A DNA stretch of 64,000 nucleotides from contig OX345639.1 in the NCBI GenBank assembly GCA_947044365.1, forward strand, positions 5,584,444 to 5,648,443. Reading direction: 5' to 3'. The notes under the pieces are model-generated. The model saw nothing but the letters and a program-made list of their open reading frames with translations. It was not told where the DNA came from and made no database searches. Below, one piece after another: positions 23,601 through 35,268 of this stretch (position 1 is the stretch's first letter; each line of letters begins with the position of its first letter). This DNA comes from Petrosia ficiformis (Eukaryota > Porifera > Demospongiae > Haplosclerida > Petrosiidae). The translations under genes and the position numbers were made by a program.

Positions 23601-23931
23601 TTAGTAAGCCTAATATTATTTAATTAACTACTAAAGTTTTGAGAAATGAGAGATATCATGAATATAATTAAAACTGATCATAATTGTCTTACTAAAACTA
23701 CACACACTGCATGTACATCACATTTATGCTTCATTTCAGATAATGTATGCAGTTCAAATTCCCATTACTGGTATCACCATGTTGTTCTCAGCTGGTACAT
23801 TTCTATACGTTTCAACAGTACACGTTCTCAATGAAGTAACTCACAATCATAAACTAAATACATCTGAAGTGGTCGTCATAGTAACAGGAGCTTTGTTACC
23901 ATTAGTTTTTAACTTCACTCATTCTCACTAA
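20641..23931 (+). CDS. SLC39A9: Zinc transporter ZIP9 (SLC39A9)
   Basis: Eight exons: 20641-20736, 20804-20903, 21723-21965, 22224-22295, 22342-22427, 23196-23237, 23292-23384, 23740-23931. All join in phase to give 307 residues, matching my recollection of the vertebrate length. The protein opens with [17 protein letters not shown] (TM1), then [18 protein letters not shown] (TM2). A His/Asp-rich loop precedes [13 protein letters not shown] (TM3). TM4 has [13 protein letters not shown] and TM5 IMLHKAPAAFG, the paired metal-binding helices of ZIP transporters. It ends with [18 protein letters not shown] and a His-containing tail. ZIP9 moves zinc into the cytosol from the Golgi/trans-Golgi network and at the plasma membrane. 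Introns carry ACTAAAA-family repeats and a tRNA-like fragment. Confidence 0.95.
21272..21316 (+). repeat. tRNA-like fragment (5' half) in ZIP9 intron 2
   Basis: GATGGCTCAGATGGTAAGAG resembles a tRNA D arm and A box. It is followed by a perfect 5-bp stem TCTGA/TCAGA with a 7-base loop CTAGATA in the anticodon-arm position. No B-box/T arm (GGTTCRANNCC) follows, so it is not a complete tRNA. Likely a tRNA pseudogene or the head of a tRNA-derived SINE. Confidence 0.5.
22575..22810. repeat. ACTAAAACCCTTTTAGTAAG dispersed repeat (ZIP9 intron 5)
   Basis: Clusters of TTAGTTAACTA and ACTAAAAC in both orientations, with the core CCCTTTTAGTAAG. Related sequence recurs at about 23560-23640 (ZIP9 intron 7), 24400-24545 (downstream of ZIP9) and 55340-55510 (SYNJ2BP intron), so it is an interspersed family with self-complementary ends. 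Confidence 0.7.
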
Positions 23932-24842
23932 TATTTATTTCTGCTGCTTTCATTGAAAACTAATAGTCAGTCTCAATACTACTATATTATTTAATGTTTT
24001 TATGTGCAATTGAAATAAAATTTCATTTGATGCAACAAAACATGATGTTCCTGCTGTTAGGAATTCCTTGAATTTCTTATGGCAGTTAATGTATTTAGTT
24101 TTCTCCAGAATGTTTAAAGTGAAGGACACATAGTTATCTAGTTAGATACCACACTTTACATATAACCATTTAACTTATTGAAAAATATCCATCATAATTC
24201 CAATTGGTGTTTGTGATACAAAAGTCATGGGATATCTGCTTGTCAAGTTGTGTAATGGCCAAAATACACCAGTATAATAAGTAGCTATACTCAACCTATG
24301 ATGTACAGCACCCTTGAAACACATTAGTGCTGTTTTAGTATGACAGTAATGACCAGCTCTAGAAGTTCTAGTTATAGGATGTACATGCAGTTTGTTACAA
24401 TCTAGTTATATTAATGTTTGGCTTACTAAAAGTGTTTTAGTTTAGTCAACTAAAAGTGCACATTATTGGCCAATTTAGTTATAATCGCAATAGATTTGTA
24501 TTGTAATTTACATATTTATAGTTTAGTTAACTATAACAACACTAACACACATGTATATATACATTTCTCTCCATTTGGATTACAAGAAAAAGAGCCAGTT
24601 AGATCCATGTCAGCTGCAGCAAAAAATGTCTTTTGACTCTTATAGTAGCAGAAGGGCAATTCAGTGAGGGCATAGAGAATAATCAGGTTGTATATGTTCT
24701 CACTCTTCTGTAGCTCATGTATACAAGTATTATACTAGTTGGTTAGTGTAATAATAATAGTTGCAATACTATACTTATAATAATTATGAAGAAACAACCA
24801 TGCATGTCAAATGTTCTATGATGTTATTTGATATATATTATA
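23932..24842. other. Convergent spacer between ZIP9 and ARV1
   Basis: Starts with the ZIP9 3' UTR (AATAAA at about 24014). Holds another ACTAAAA-family repeat at about 24400-24545. No coding exon seen. Confidence 0.5.
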
Positions 24843-26591
24843 CTAGTTCATTTGTCCTTTGAAAGTATCATACACTATCATTCTCAATGTAGTGAGTGCT
24901 ATGTTTATTGCACTGAAAAGTAGAGCTTTTGAAGAAACTAAAGCAACCAGCTGTAGATAACTGTTTGGGAAAATAGCTGAATGGATAGAAAAAAAAATTA
25001 AGTGTGGACAAAAAAAGCAGATCCACAAGTCAATTTGTCAACAAAAGCTGGTAAATAAGTGAATTCCAAAGTTATTTGCAGGCTCATGTGCAAGGGTGCT
25101 CTGCAGAACCCTTCATATTCGTAATTAACTATCAATTCTAATCACAAAATATGTATTATTATAATAATAATTCTGCATCTCATTGCACCAAATTCAATCT
25201 CAGATGAACGAATATTAAAACTTTCCTGAGGGGAAGACCAGAAGGGGACATATAGTAAATATGATTACCAAACCCTTCTGCCTATGCTTCGTGGCAAGGG
25301 TAATAACAATCACTGCATATGGGTCTGATCTAACATTTTCTTACTTGGAAATTCCCCTCAATCATATGGTGTATATGTTTATAGATTATGATAGTGGTAT
25401 TTATTTTACCTTTGTATGCCTGTAGTTGTGCAGGAAGTGAAAAGAAAAGGAGAAAATGGATATAAAATTCATCAACCCATATCATTGCTACTACTGCAAA
25501 GAATTTAACAAAACTGGAGATAACTATAACTTTTAACATTTGATTCCATGATACACTGAGGAAAAAGAAAGTACATTTTTTCTGACTTAATGAATAATTA
25601 TGTACGTACGTACTTACATATTTGTATCTTCACTGAACATCACTAGTAATATGTATGATACTATCAGCAACAACAGAAACTCTGATACACGAAAAAAATT
25701 GATTTATTAATAAATAGTAATTAATGTACGTATGTTATAAATATTTCAGCTTAGAATAATCAGAATTAATAAGGACGTGTTTGTTTAGACTGATATCTTA
25801 ATTTAAATCTTGTCTGAAAGGGCATCTGTTGCAAATTGCAGCAGATTTGTGGTTAATCTATTTTAATGACAAGAGATTCTATCAAATTCATGTTGAATTT
25901 TCTCACATTGAATGAGTGGGTGGCAGCAACAAGACGGTCAGTAAAATGAATACCGTATATTACATACATACACAGTTTACACAGTACACACACACATACA
26001 TAGTATACACACACACATACACACAAACACACACATATATATATACACAAATTATGCATACATACATACATACATACAGACATATTGTGTATGGGTCTAT
26101 TTACATAAAACCTTACCAATAATAGAGTGAAGAAGAGAAAGGTGAAAATGGAATTGTAAAAGAACAAAGTCCTTTGTTTCTGGTTGTAGTAGACGTAATT
26201 TAATATAACCTTCACATAATACTAACAAAACGATTACCCTCCATAGCACCTAAAATAAACAGGTGACTATCACATGATGTTATAGTGATCATCACACACA
26301 CAATTACCGATTGAGATATCTTGTAATTGAAGATCATATGACGATACGATTGGATACGAAGTAAAAATATATCCAACATTAGAATGACTGCATCATATTC
26401 AATGTACTTATCAAGAAATTTCTTGCATGCAAACTGTACAATTATAAAATTTATTCATTGATATGAATATACAATAACTAATTACTTACACACTGGGAAA
26501 GTTGGATTGATCCACCTGTATATTTTCTATATAGTTCCTGAAAGTTTTTCTTTCCACATTCAATGCATATAGATTCGGAAACGTTAGCCAT
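24843..26591 (-). CDS. ARV1: ARV1 homologue, ER lipid/sterol homeostasis protein
   Basis: Six exons (minus): 26591-26490, 26433-26308, 26249-26117, 25681-25618, 25555-25410, 24976-24843. Phase is kept, giving 234 residues (human 271). The N-terminus has the ARV1 homology domain with its zinc-ribbon cysteines: CIECGKKNFQELYRKY, then a second CxxC formed across the first splice junction (QC|FAC), followed by KKFLDKYIEYDAVILMLD and QSYRHMIFN. Several hydrophobic segments follow, e.g. EFLLLLIVSYILLVMF and MLKVIVISSFVKFFAVVAMIW, fitting a multi-pass ER membrane protein. ARV1 acts in intracellular sterol transport and GPI-anchor assembly. Its start faces CHAC2 across about 635 bp. Confidence 0.93.
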
Positions 26592-27226
26592 GTTTTAGAA
26601 AATGTAGGTGGGGCAAAGAGAAAAGGCAGTGTCCAGTCTCCAGATGATGAAAGCACTATAGCATTCAATTTCAATTTTGTCACAAGATTTTCCTGACACA
26701 TTCCACATCTTTTCCCCTGGAACTAGATACCATGAAAAGAATAGATAACATGAGAATAGTCTCGCTATCCAGACTCCTCCCCTTTTTGAGATCGCAATCG
26801 GACGTACGGCGGGGAGGAGTACCCTCCGTACCCGGACCCGGACCCGTACGTACGTACGTACGTCCGCGATCCGATCTCAATAAGGGGAGGAGTCTGGCTA
26901 GCGAGACACGCCGATACTACACGAGAAAAGTTAGAAAGAAAAGCAGTTAGCACAATATTGTTACTAAGGTAATTCAGCAGTACTCTCGCTATCATACATA
27001 TGAGATTTTATATAAAGTATAAGACCATATGACTTTTAAATATGTTATCTTAGTGACCACAACTATACAATATATTATAATTATATATACATGTATATAA
27101 TTATATGTATAATATAAATTATATATATATAATAATATATATATTATATTATAATTAATTAATTAAAGTTTTCCCTGGTTCCTAAACTGACATTGAATTC
27201 CCTTCCCTAAATCTAGGGACATTTCC
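26592..27226. other. Divergent spacer ARV1/CHAC2 with palindromic element
   Basis: Contains the CG-rich palindrome at 26759-26907 and then a long TA-rich stretch (about 27040-27165). No coding exon. It should hold the promoters of both genes. Confidence 0.5.
26759..26907. repeat. CG-rich inverted-repeat element (GTCTCGCTA...TAGCGAGAC)
   Basis: Outer arms GTCTCGCTATCCAGACTCC and GGAGTCTGGCTAGCGAGAC are near-perfect reverse complements, followed inward by CCCCTTTTTGAGATCG versus CGATCTCAATAAGGGG. The interior is rich in CGTACG. A related shorter element is at 56340-56399. MITE-like. Confidence 0.8.
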
Positions 27227-28267
27227 ATGAATCTGGAGACAGTGGGAGAAGATTGTGGGAAGAAAGGGAAAGAGATTTGGGTGTTTGGTTATGCATCTTT
27301 TTTGTGGAAGACAGGCTTCCCATATCAAGACAAGGTTGTAGGATTCATCAAGGGATACATGAGAAGGTTCTGGCAGGGTAGTACTGATCATAGAGGAGTA
27401 CCAGGATCAGTGAGCTTATAGTAATTATTAACTTTAAAAAGTATATATATATATATATATTTAATTCACTTGTATAGCCAGGAAGAGTAGTGACTCTGAT
27501 TGAAAATGAACAGGTGAGATGCATGTACAGTGGAACCCAACTATTTTGGTCACCCTTGGGATAAATATAAGTGTCCTAATTACAGGGGTGTCCTCATTTC
27601 AGAATGTCCTCAATAGAAGGGTTTCACTGTAATATTTAATAGTAGGACATGTAATAATATTAGTAATTAGTTAGGCCAGCTCATAGAGAAGAAGGGTCTG
27701 AATATACAAGTTGTGCAAGAGGAATTTAATTATGGGCTTTTATAATTAACTATTGATATACTGCAGGAATGATAGAACTGCACAACTCGTACTGTGTGCT
27801 ATACCAGACCCTTCCTCCTCTGTGAAGGGGGCTGGCATGTCAGACTAGTACAGGATGAAGTTTAGTGTGAAATTATATTTTAATGCCTGTAGGAATGTAC
27901 TTGGGGTGAAGCATATCAAGTTAATCCAGCTGATGTACCTGAAGTTCTAGCCTATCTGAACCATAGAGAAAGAGGTGGCTACACAACAAGAGAATTAATG
28001 TTTTATCCTCAAGACCGTTCAAGAAATGAGTTCATTGTACTTGTATACATAGCCACAGAGAGTAACCCTTTATATCTTGGACCTGCTCCATTACATGAAA
28101 TTGCTCAACAGATTGTTGTCTCTCAAGGAGAAAGTGGATCGAATACAGAATATCTATTTGAACTTGCCAAGTCAATGCGCTTATTGGCACCATCTGTGAT
28201 TGATGAGCATTTGTTTGAATTGGAAAAGAAAGTTAAAGAGCTTTTGGGATTGGAAGAAAAAGATTGA
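27227..28267 (+). CDS. CHAC2: Glutathione-specific gamma-glutamylcyclotransferase (ChaC family, CHAC2-like)
   Basis: Three exons, 27227-27409, 27478-27513 and 27893-28267, give 197 residues (human CHAC2 184). The protein has the ChaC fold signature [13 protein letters not shown] near the start (glutamyl-binding loop). [15 protein letters not shown] and PGRVVTLIE follow, then the catalytic Glu in HRERGGYTT, with YLGPAP and NTEYLFELA toward the end. It degrades glutathione to 5-oxoproline and Cys-Gly in the cytosol. It has CHAC2 features rather than the longer CHAC1 N-terminus. Intron 2 holds a copy of the GGTGTCCTCATTTCAG repeat (about 27550-27632). Confidence 0.95.
27530..27635. repeat. Dispersed repeat, second copy of GGTGTCCTCATTTCAG family
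   Basis: Begins GTGGAACCCAACTATTTTGG and includes AGTGTCCTAATTACAGGGG and GGTGTCCTCATTTCAG, ending GGGTTTCACTGTAA. Shares motif order with 2936-3075. Confidence 0.65.
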
Positions 28268-28379
28268 AACTTATGAATTATCGATCATCTATACGTACGT
28301 ATCTTCAATACTAGGAATTCTGCTTGCTATTTTATTATAGCTAATTAATTTTGCTTATATAATTATGTTTCATTTTTTT

Positions 28380-29030
28380 TGGTGATTTTGTGTATACCAG
28401 GAGAGTATTCACACACCATTACCTTCACCAATTATTGTACATACGAAATATTTAAAGAACCATTCAACTTGATCATTGATGCTGGTAATACTGTAGTGCC
28501 ATCTTTTCAGAAAGCATTAAATGACCTTATACAGTGCAACAAATGTATTAGTTGCAAATTATGTGTTAAGGTGTTATGACTGCATGACAACATATTTGTC
28601 TCAATTTTAATGAAATATCATGACTAATATATTGTATTCATTGCACAAAGAAGCATCTATTAGACAGGATAAGGAGATTATAATTTAATTGGGATTATAA
28701 TTTGTATATCAACTGTACTAACCAATAAATTAGTTATTTTAACAATTTTATTTTACATACTTTATAAAATTCTTCACTGTAGACTATATATATCTCTCAT
28801 CCTATATAAGTTATCATAAGTTGGGGACAAGACGATACGGTATAGACTGTCCCCATTCATATGATACTACAGAGATGTTTGTATTTGACAATAAAGAATG
28901 ATTAGGATGGATATTTTCATTTGTTATTTCAATGTTCGTGTCTGTTATAGAAATACTAATAGATAGTATACAAGTAGCCAAAACTTTAGATCTACTTACC
29001 TAGTGTAGCAGCAACCAGTACGATAAACTA
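28380..29030 (-). pseudogene. Decayed partial duplicate of METTL21A 3' region
   Basis: Two blocks match the adjacent METTL21A gene: about 28430-28545 resembles 29462-29577, and about 28770-28940 resembles 29590-29770. The second match includes the shared stretch ACTGTCCCCATTCATATGAT and the intron-flanking GTCTGTTATAGAAA. At 29021-29035 it resembles the end of exon 2 (GTAGCAGCAACCA) and then diverges. Frames are broken and about 200 bp between the blocks is unrelated. A tandem partial duplication that has lost function. Confidence 0.8.
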
Positions 29031-29396
29031 ATTTTAGAAACTTTATTGAACTTGTGTATCCTCCATTTGTCTGTTGTGAGTTTAATAGCTAGATACACAC
29101 CAGGGTATATCTACAGCAAGATTCATCAACATAGCCTGAAAAAGAGTAACTATATATAGCTGAAATTACTTTATGACAAACTAGAAGGTTTTATAGTACT
29201 AGTACACCATAATGTTTTTTCCTTCATTGATATTGTGCAAAACATGCTTCAGATGCACTGGATAAAGAAAGTAAAACACGTGCACATATCAATCTATGTG
29301 TTCCTGTCACAATATACTTCCACTCCTGTAATCATGAATTTACAAACATATTGATCATTGAATTTTCACATTATCATAGAAAAACAATTGATTGTA

Positions 29397-30476
29397 TCAA
29401 TTTTTTCGCATGTCTATATTCGTTGGTTGGATCTTGTATATATGCACATCACCATCTTTACTAACTATTGTATACATAAAATCTCTATTAAGAATTTTCA
29501 AGAAATTTTCAACTTTATCATATCTGAGTTTTGATGCCAGTAATACTGTTGTACAATTGTTACTCAAAGCCTTTAATGACCATATAAGGAATTCATAAGT
29601 TTCTTCAATGTAGATTATATCAGATCCTAAGATGAGATCATAAGGTGGGGACAAAGACGATGGTATAGGCTGTCCCCATTCATATGATGCTACTGAAATG
29701 TTGGCATTTACTTCAGACAATAAAGGATGATTGAGTTGGATATTTTCCTTTGTTATTTCAATGTTCTTGTCTGTTATAGAAACACTTTTTGCTCCTAAAT
29801 AGATATATATGTAAAGATATATAAGCAGCTAAAACAGGAGTTCCACTCACCTAGTGCAGCAGCAACCATTCCTACAAACCCAGTTCCTGCGCCTAATTCA
29901 ATCACTTGTTTCTCAGTAACTAGATAACTATTATTCTCAAGAAACTTACTCAACACAATAGCCTAAATATAAAACGATCAACAAAATAAATAAATATTTT
30001 AAATGAAAGACCATATATACCACAGGCAACACACAAGTGCACTATAGAGTTATGGTCCCCCCTGTTTTTGTCCCATATCAAAAGACCGCTGTTAGTAAGA
30101 GTATGTACGTGCCTGATGTGACAATGAACTAATTCAACTCCAACCACTTACAAACCCCATTAATTCTATGACATACATAATAATCAATGAGCTATTAGAT
30201 CCGTATCGTTACTGAAGTAGTTCATCCGACCCCTCATTACTGAATTAAGTTCAAACTAAAACTGCATTTTTTTGATTTTACACTACTCCCAAAGTATCTT
30301 TCACTCACAGCTTCCCAAACTACACCAGCCACTCCTGAGTGGTGCCAATCCTGTGCAAGTTTCCATTCATGCTGACAAACTAAAAAGGTTCGAGTCTTTT
30401 CATGAAATGGTTTTATAAATTCTGGTGGATTGTATAGAACAAGCTGTTTTGTATCATCTTCATTGTGAATATCCAT
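29397..30476 (-). CDS. METTL21A: METTL21A-like protein lysine methyltransferase
   Basis: Three exons (minus), 30476-30309, 29962-29851 and 29794-29397, give 225 residues (human 218). Key segments are DWHHSGVAGVVWEAAIVLSK, the SAM-binding motif VIELGAGTGFVGMVAA, ITDK (acidic residue at the end of strand 2), YEWGQPI, and the family-typical DLILGSDIIYIEET. The C-terminus has VHIYKIQ. This class-I methyltransferase family trimethylates a lysine in Hsp70 proteins. An in-frame upstream Met at 30530 would add a hydrophobic stretch, but an acceptor-like CAG lies just before MDIHNEDD, so 30476 is preferred. A decayed partial copy lies downstream. Confidence 0.92.
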
Positions 30477-30901
30477 GTATGTCTGTGATATTAAGAAAGA
30501 AACTACAATAGATATAAATAGCACAAGCATAATGTGAATAATAATAATAATAATTAATTAAACATAATTAATTATTATTGATAATTATTGCTGCGCGCGC
30601 AGCTCATGCTCAGCTCAGCAGATCAGATCATGCTCGGATCGGCTCGGCTAGGTAGGTACCAGGTGGAGTAGATCTAGGCGCGGTCAACAAAATCTCCTCC
30701 CATAAGTAACGTCATTGTTGTCTATGGATATTTTTTTTTGGTTATATGAAAAACGTTAGATAGGACTTTTACTTCTGATATCAAGACAAAGCTTTTAGTG
30801 GTGAGAAATATCTCTATGTCTATGTATGTATGAGACTGTATGTAATCATAAATAGTATGTAACTATCACGTTATAATTATATTTATATATATATAATTAT
30901 A

Positions 30902-30947
<46 letters not shown>

Positions 30948-30977
30948 TATATATAATTATATATAATTATATATATA

Positions 30978-31010
<33 letters not shown>

Positions 31011-31043
31011 AATATTAGTTTTCAAATGATGGTGGGAATTGTA

Positions 31044-31075
<32 letters not shown>

Positions 31076-31118
31076 TTATTTATTAATTTTATTTATTAAT
31101 TTCATACATTTATTTCAG
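30477..31118. other. Divergent spacer METTL21A/STX5, TA-rich
   Basis: A CG-containing palindromic patch at about 30590-30650 (GCGCGCGCAGCTCATGCTCAG) is followed by long TA microsatellites at about 30885-31075. It should contain the shared upstream region and possibly the unidentified 5' exon of STX5. Confidence 0.45.
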
Positions 31119-34100
31119 TTGAAACTGGCTAGTCTACGCTCACGACGTCATCCCTCCTACTTACCATCAGATAAATCCATTTCTTATTCCACTCCTTCTC
31201 ACACAAGCAGCAGCAGTATTGTTCATTCATTATCAGAACCATCTTTCTCTTCTGTCACATCTCATCCTTCATTGTATCTACCAGAAACAATGACCTCAAG
31301 AGATCGGACAGTCGAATTCAGTTCAATTATACAGTCTCTTCAGTCAAATGTATGTAATCAATTAAAATACAATAAGAACAGAAATTTTCATCTGTAAAAT
31401 AAATTCATACATGGACTGTGAAGTACTGCTTTACACACGAAATTGAAAATGTTGTATAATTTAAACAGCACCGAAATGACTGATTACTAGTTACAGTACG
31501 AATGTAAGAAACATTCACTCATTAGAACATGAATGAATGTTTTTATCATGAAAATTTCTCCATTTACGACAATACTTGGGTTTTGTGAAGAGAAAGGGAT
31601 TTTGAAAGCTTTGTCTCCTTTCTCTATGAATCCCTTGACATTAGAGTGAAAGATCACTCCTTTCTTAGGTACCTCTACAATTATATACCTTCCTATTGGA
31701 GTCAAGTTTCTTTGTTCATAACTATATCACACAGCCCTCCCCCACCAATAAAACCCAAGAGCCTTTAATTAGTGTTTATCATTGCAGGTTATCCACAAAC
31801 GACCTTCTGCTCCGTCTCAATCGTCTGATTTCACAGTTGCTGCTAGGTGAGTACAAAGTACTTCTTTGATTATGTGTAGTTATGACATTTTATTCCTTCT
31901 CTGATCAAATAGACGAATAGGATATGAATTAAGTTGTACTTTAGCAAAACTAGAGAAGCTAACCGAACGTAAGATAATTCTTGAATATTATATAATGTTG
32001 TTAGGGTTTCATTCAGAGGTGGTAACAATTTTCTATCCCCTGCTTGAGTGCCCACATTTTGAAGCCAAGATTGATTGATTATCGGAATCAATCTCATAGG
32101 TTATAAAAGTCAAGTGGTTTGTTGTGAAGCTATGTCCCTAGATACCTCTCCTGGTTCATAATTTGCATCATTATCAACCACTATTATTGCTCAATAAAGA
32201 TGTGCATGTATTTACATCTCTTTGTGAACAGTAAACCTGACAGCTTCACAGAGTACATTCTCTTTAAATACTTGCTATTCACAGACTATCTTTAATATAT
32301 ACTAGTTGCTAAGGGGAGGAGTTTATTCGGTGATCCAGCTGCTGAGATACAGGAGCTGACACAAGTTATTAAACAAGACATAGCCAAATTAAATTCCGAT
32401 ATAGCTGCACTACAACAGCTGTCAAAGACCCAGTCTCATTATACTGGTAAACATGTTCGATCACACTCAGGAGCTGTTATTATATCATTACAGGTAATGT
32501 CCTTGTCTCTCTCTATCCTTATGTCTGGATAAGGTTGGTATTAGCTGAGATGTTTATTGCATTAGTACATGTACATGTATATACTTCATGCAATCATTAC
32601 CATAATATAATTATGCATATCACGTGACATTGAGCAAATCACTTTTTTGTATACTAGTCAGTCATGTGATCATGTTCATAATCCCAATGGGCGTTAACTA
32701 CTTAATGCATATTTGTCTGTTATGATACAAGTAGATCAACTAGAAATGTTAATTAATAGGCACTATGTCTTTTAGAACATTCTTTACCATATGGTAAAGA
32801 ATGTTCTAGTAACTTACAAATTGGACACAATTAAGAACTTGGATACTATAGTTTCTTCTAAGATATAGAGGGAGCCAATTTTAAAATTTTGTTTGTGACC
32901 AGTCAAATTCTAAAGAATCGTCCATTCATTATATAGTTTACATTTGTTTTTGTCCATCTAGACAAAGTTAGCAGACATGTCACAAGGATTCAAAGGTGTT
33001 TTAGAAATGAGAACAGAAGTGAGATTATTATACATACAATTTTACATACATGTATTTTAGGCTTGTTTTTATAAGAAGACGGATAAAATGCATAAATATA
33101 TTATATTATTATTTAGAATTTGAAAGTACAGAAACAAAGACGTGAACAGTTCTCTTCTGCTCCAAATCCCTCTACTCTTGGATCATCAATGTCTAATGGA
33201 CAAGGTAAGATATTCATCCAGTGGTAATGAATTATACATGTATGTGACTGGAATGAGGATTATAGAATCAGTCACTGTGGAAACAGTTTATGAAACACTT
33301 CCCTTTATTTAGCCATTTTGTATACACTGAATTTGGTATCTAGGTGGAGCAATAGTTGCTCTTCCTTCATACTAAATTGAAGTTTAGTTGGCTTCCTGTA
33401 TTAAATGGCTGAATAGCGTCAGGATGTCATACAGGATTTTGTGTTAGGGTGGGGAAGGAATTGATCAGGGTCTCACCACCTCTGTATAAAACCCTGTGCG
33501 TGATTTTAAAACCAAGCATTTGATTATTTCCTTATCGACTGATTTTTTAATCCATGGTTACACAACATCCAATAGTTACATCATACATGTACCTCCAAGT
33601 GCCAACACCATTTTGATGCCAACATCTGAGATGTGGCAGTATAGTTGTAAATGTGGGCCACTGTGGTTAGTCTACTATGCTAGCTACATGTATAACCAAT
33701 TGTTCACATGTAGCAAAATGAAAAGAAATGTCTTTCTTTCCAGCTGGTGGTTCATTGTTGTTGTCACACGATGTTCATTCTCCTGATATTAGTATTGATA
33801 TGGATGAAGTACAAAAAGAAAGAGGACAAATGCAACTGCTACAAGAACAGGTAAATTATATCACATTTTCAAACGCATGAATATGTACAGATCATCCATC
33901 TCTCTTTCTCTTTCTCTTTCTCTTTCTCTCTCTCTCTCTCTCTATCTCCAGGATACTTACATTCAAGAACGTGCTGATGCTATGGCAAATATTCACTCAA
34001 CTATAGTTGAATTAGGTCAAATATTTCGTCAACTAGCTACAATGGTCAGAGAACAGGAAGAGCAAGTCACAAGGTAAATATATTTCATCATGCACACGTA

Positions 34101-35141
34101 TGTATATACTATGTACATGTATGTACATGTATAATACACATGTATATATATACTTATAGTTAAAGCATACCTTCAGCAATCAAATCTGGGGTCTATTCCT
34201 ATACACAAGGGTGTCACAGTTCTGAAGTTCATCAGGGAGTGTGTTATAAGTATAAGTTATTGACCACTCACAAGTGCTGTATGCCAAATATTGTGCTGTG
34301 ATGTCACAAGCGCTTCGAGGGCTGCAAGCCCGAGAACGCTGGTGATGTCACAGCACAATGTTTTGCATACAGCGCTCATGATTGGTCAATAATGTGTTTG
34401 TGGCATGACAACCGTTGCCATAGTTATGATAATGTTGCTATGACGCAATATTATCATGTCTAAACCACCGGGCGGTACCTTTGAAGTTCTGTGGTATCAT
34501 GTCACAATGTAAAACTAAATTAGTAATAAATTAGAATACTACTAAAACGTAAATAGTACATGCAGTACATGTACATTGTAGTATGTTAGTTCCTACTCAT
34601 GAGTTCCTTACTGTATATACACTGTACTCTTAAACTTCCTGATGGTACATTGTAGTATGTTAGTTCCTACTCATGAGTTCCTTACTGTATATACACTGTA
34701 CTCTTAAACTTCCTGATGGTACATTGTAGTATGTTAGTTCCTATCCATGAGTTCCTTACTGTATATACACTGTACTCTTAAACTTCCTGATGGTACATTG
34801 TAGTATGTTAGTTCCTATCCATGAGTTCCTTACTGTATATACACTGTACTCTTAAACTTCCTGATGGTACATTGTAGTATGTTAGTTCCTACTCATGAGT
34901 TCCTTACTGTATATACACTGTACTCTTAAACATCCTGATGTACATGTCATTATAAAAGCTTTTGTCTTTTTTTTGTAATAGAATTGATGCTAACGTTACA
35001 GAAACACAATTAAATGTTGAAGCCGGCTATGGAGAACTTCTTAAGTATTTTAAAGGAGTGACTTCAAACCGATGGCTGATGGTTAAAATATTTGCTGTTA
35101 TAATCATCTTTTTCATTATATTTATTGTATTTCTAGCATAA
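31119..35141 (+). CDS. STX5: Syntaxin-5 (Golgi Qa-SNARE)
   Basis: Nine exons: 31119-31349, 31788-31846, 31913-31968, 32306-32493, 32962-33018, 33117-33204, 33744-33850, 33952-34073, 34982-35141. From the internal start MTSRDRTVEF (31290) the product is 298 residues. The motif matches the short form of vertebrate STX5 (MSCRDRTQEF). The Habc region is followed by the SNARE motif (EQDTYIQERADAMANIHSTI, ELGQIFRQLATMVREQEEQV), the juxtamembrane TSNRWLMVKIF and a single C-terminal membrane helix. The protein drives ER-Golgi and intra-Golgi fusion. Exon 1 is open for 57 codons upstream of 31290 from an acceptor at 31118, and this part contains LRSRRH. It may correspond to the long isoform, but its first exon was not found. 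OS9 starts only 127 bp downstream. Confidence 0.94.
34259..34390. repeat. Inverted-repeat element in STX5 intron 8
   Basis: Arms 34259-34307 and 34342-34390 are imperfect reverse complements (ATTGACCACTCACAAG.GCTGTATGC against GCATACAGCGCTCATGATTGGTCAAT). The inner part GTGCTGTGATGTCAC/GTGATGTCACAGCAC matches exactly. MITE-like hairpin. Confidence 0.8.
34571..34944. repeat. Tandem repeat, 74-bp unit, about 5 copies, STX5 intron 8
   Basis: GTACATTGTAGTATGTTAG starts at 34571, 34645, 34719 and so on, a 74-bp period. Units differ by one or two bases (CCTACTCATGAG versus CCTATCCATGAG). It ends about 35 bp before the last STX5 exon. Confidence 0.9.
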
Positions 35142-35268
35142 AATTTAATTATAAACACATAATAATGATCTAAATTATGATTAATGCTGATTAAATATGT
35201 TCTAATTATCCGTACATTTTGGAGGTGTGTCAGGAATATTGAAAATAAATTAATGAAAAAACTCCTTG

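Noticed and set aside
25853..26215. 120-residue minus-strand frame
   Set aside because: Out of frame with ARV1 exon 3, which it overlaps, and extends into a TG-rich intron.
31026..31118. Start of STX5 at 31026 (MMVGIVIYIYIY...)
   Set aside because: The segment translates a TA microsatellite and is bounded by a clear acceptor at 31117-31118; treated as intron.
34571..34944. CRISPR-like array
   Set aside because: Head-to-tail 74-bp tandem repeat with no unique spacers, in a eukaryotic intron.
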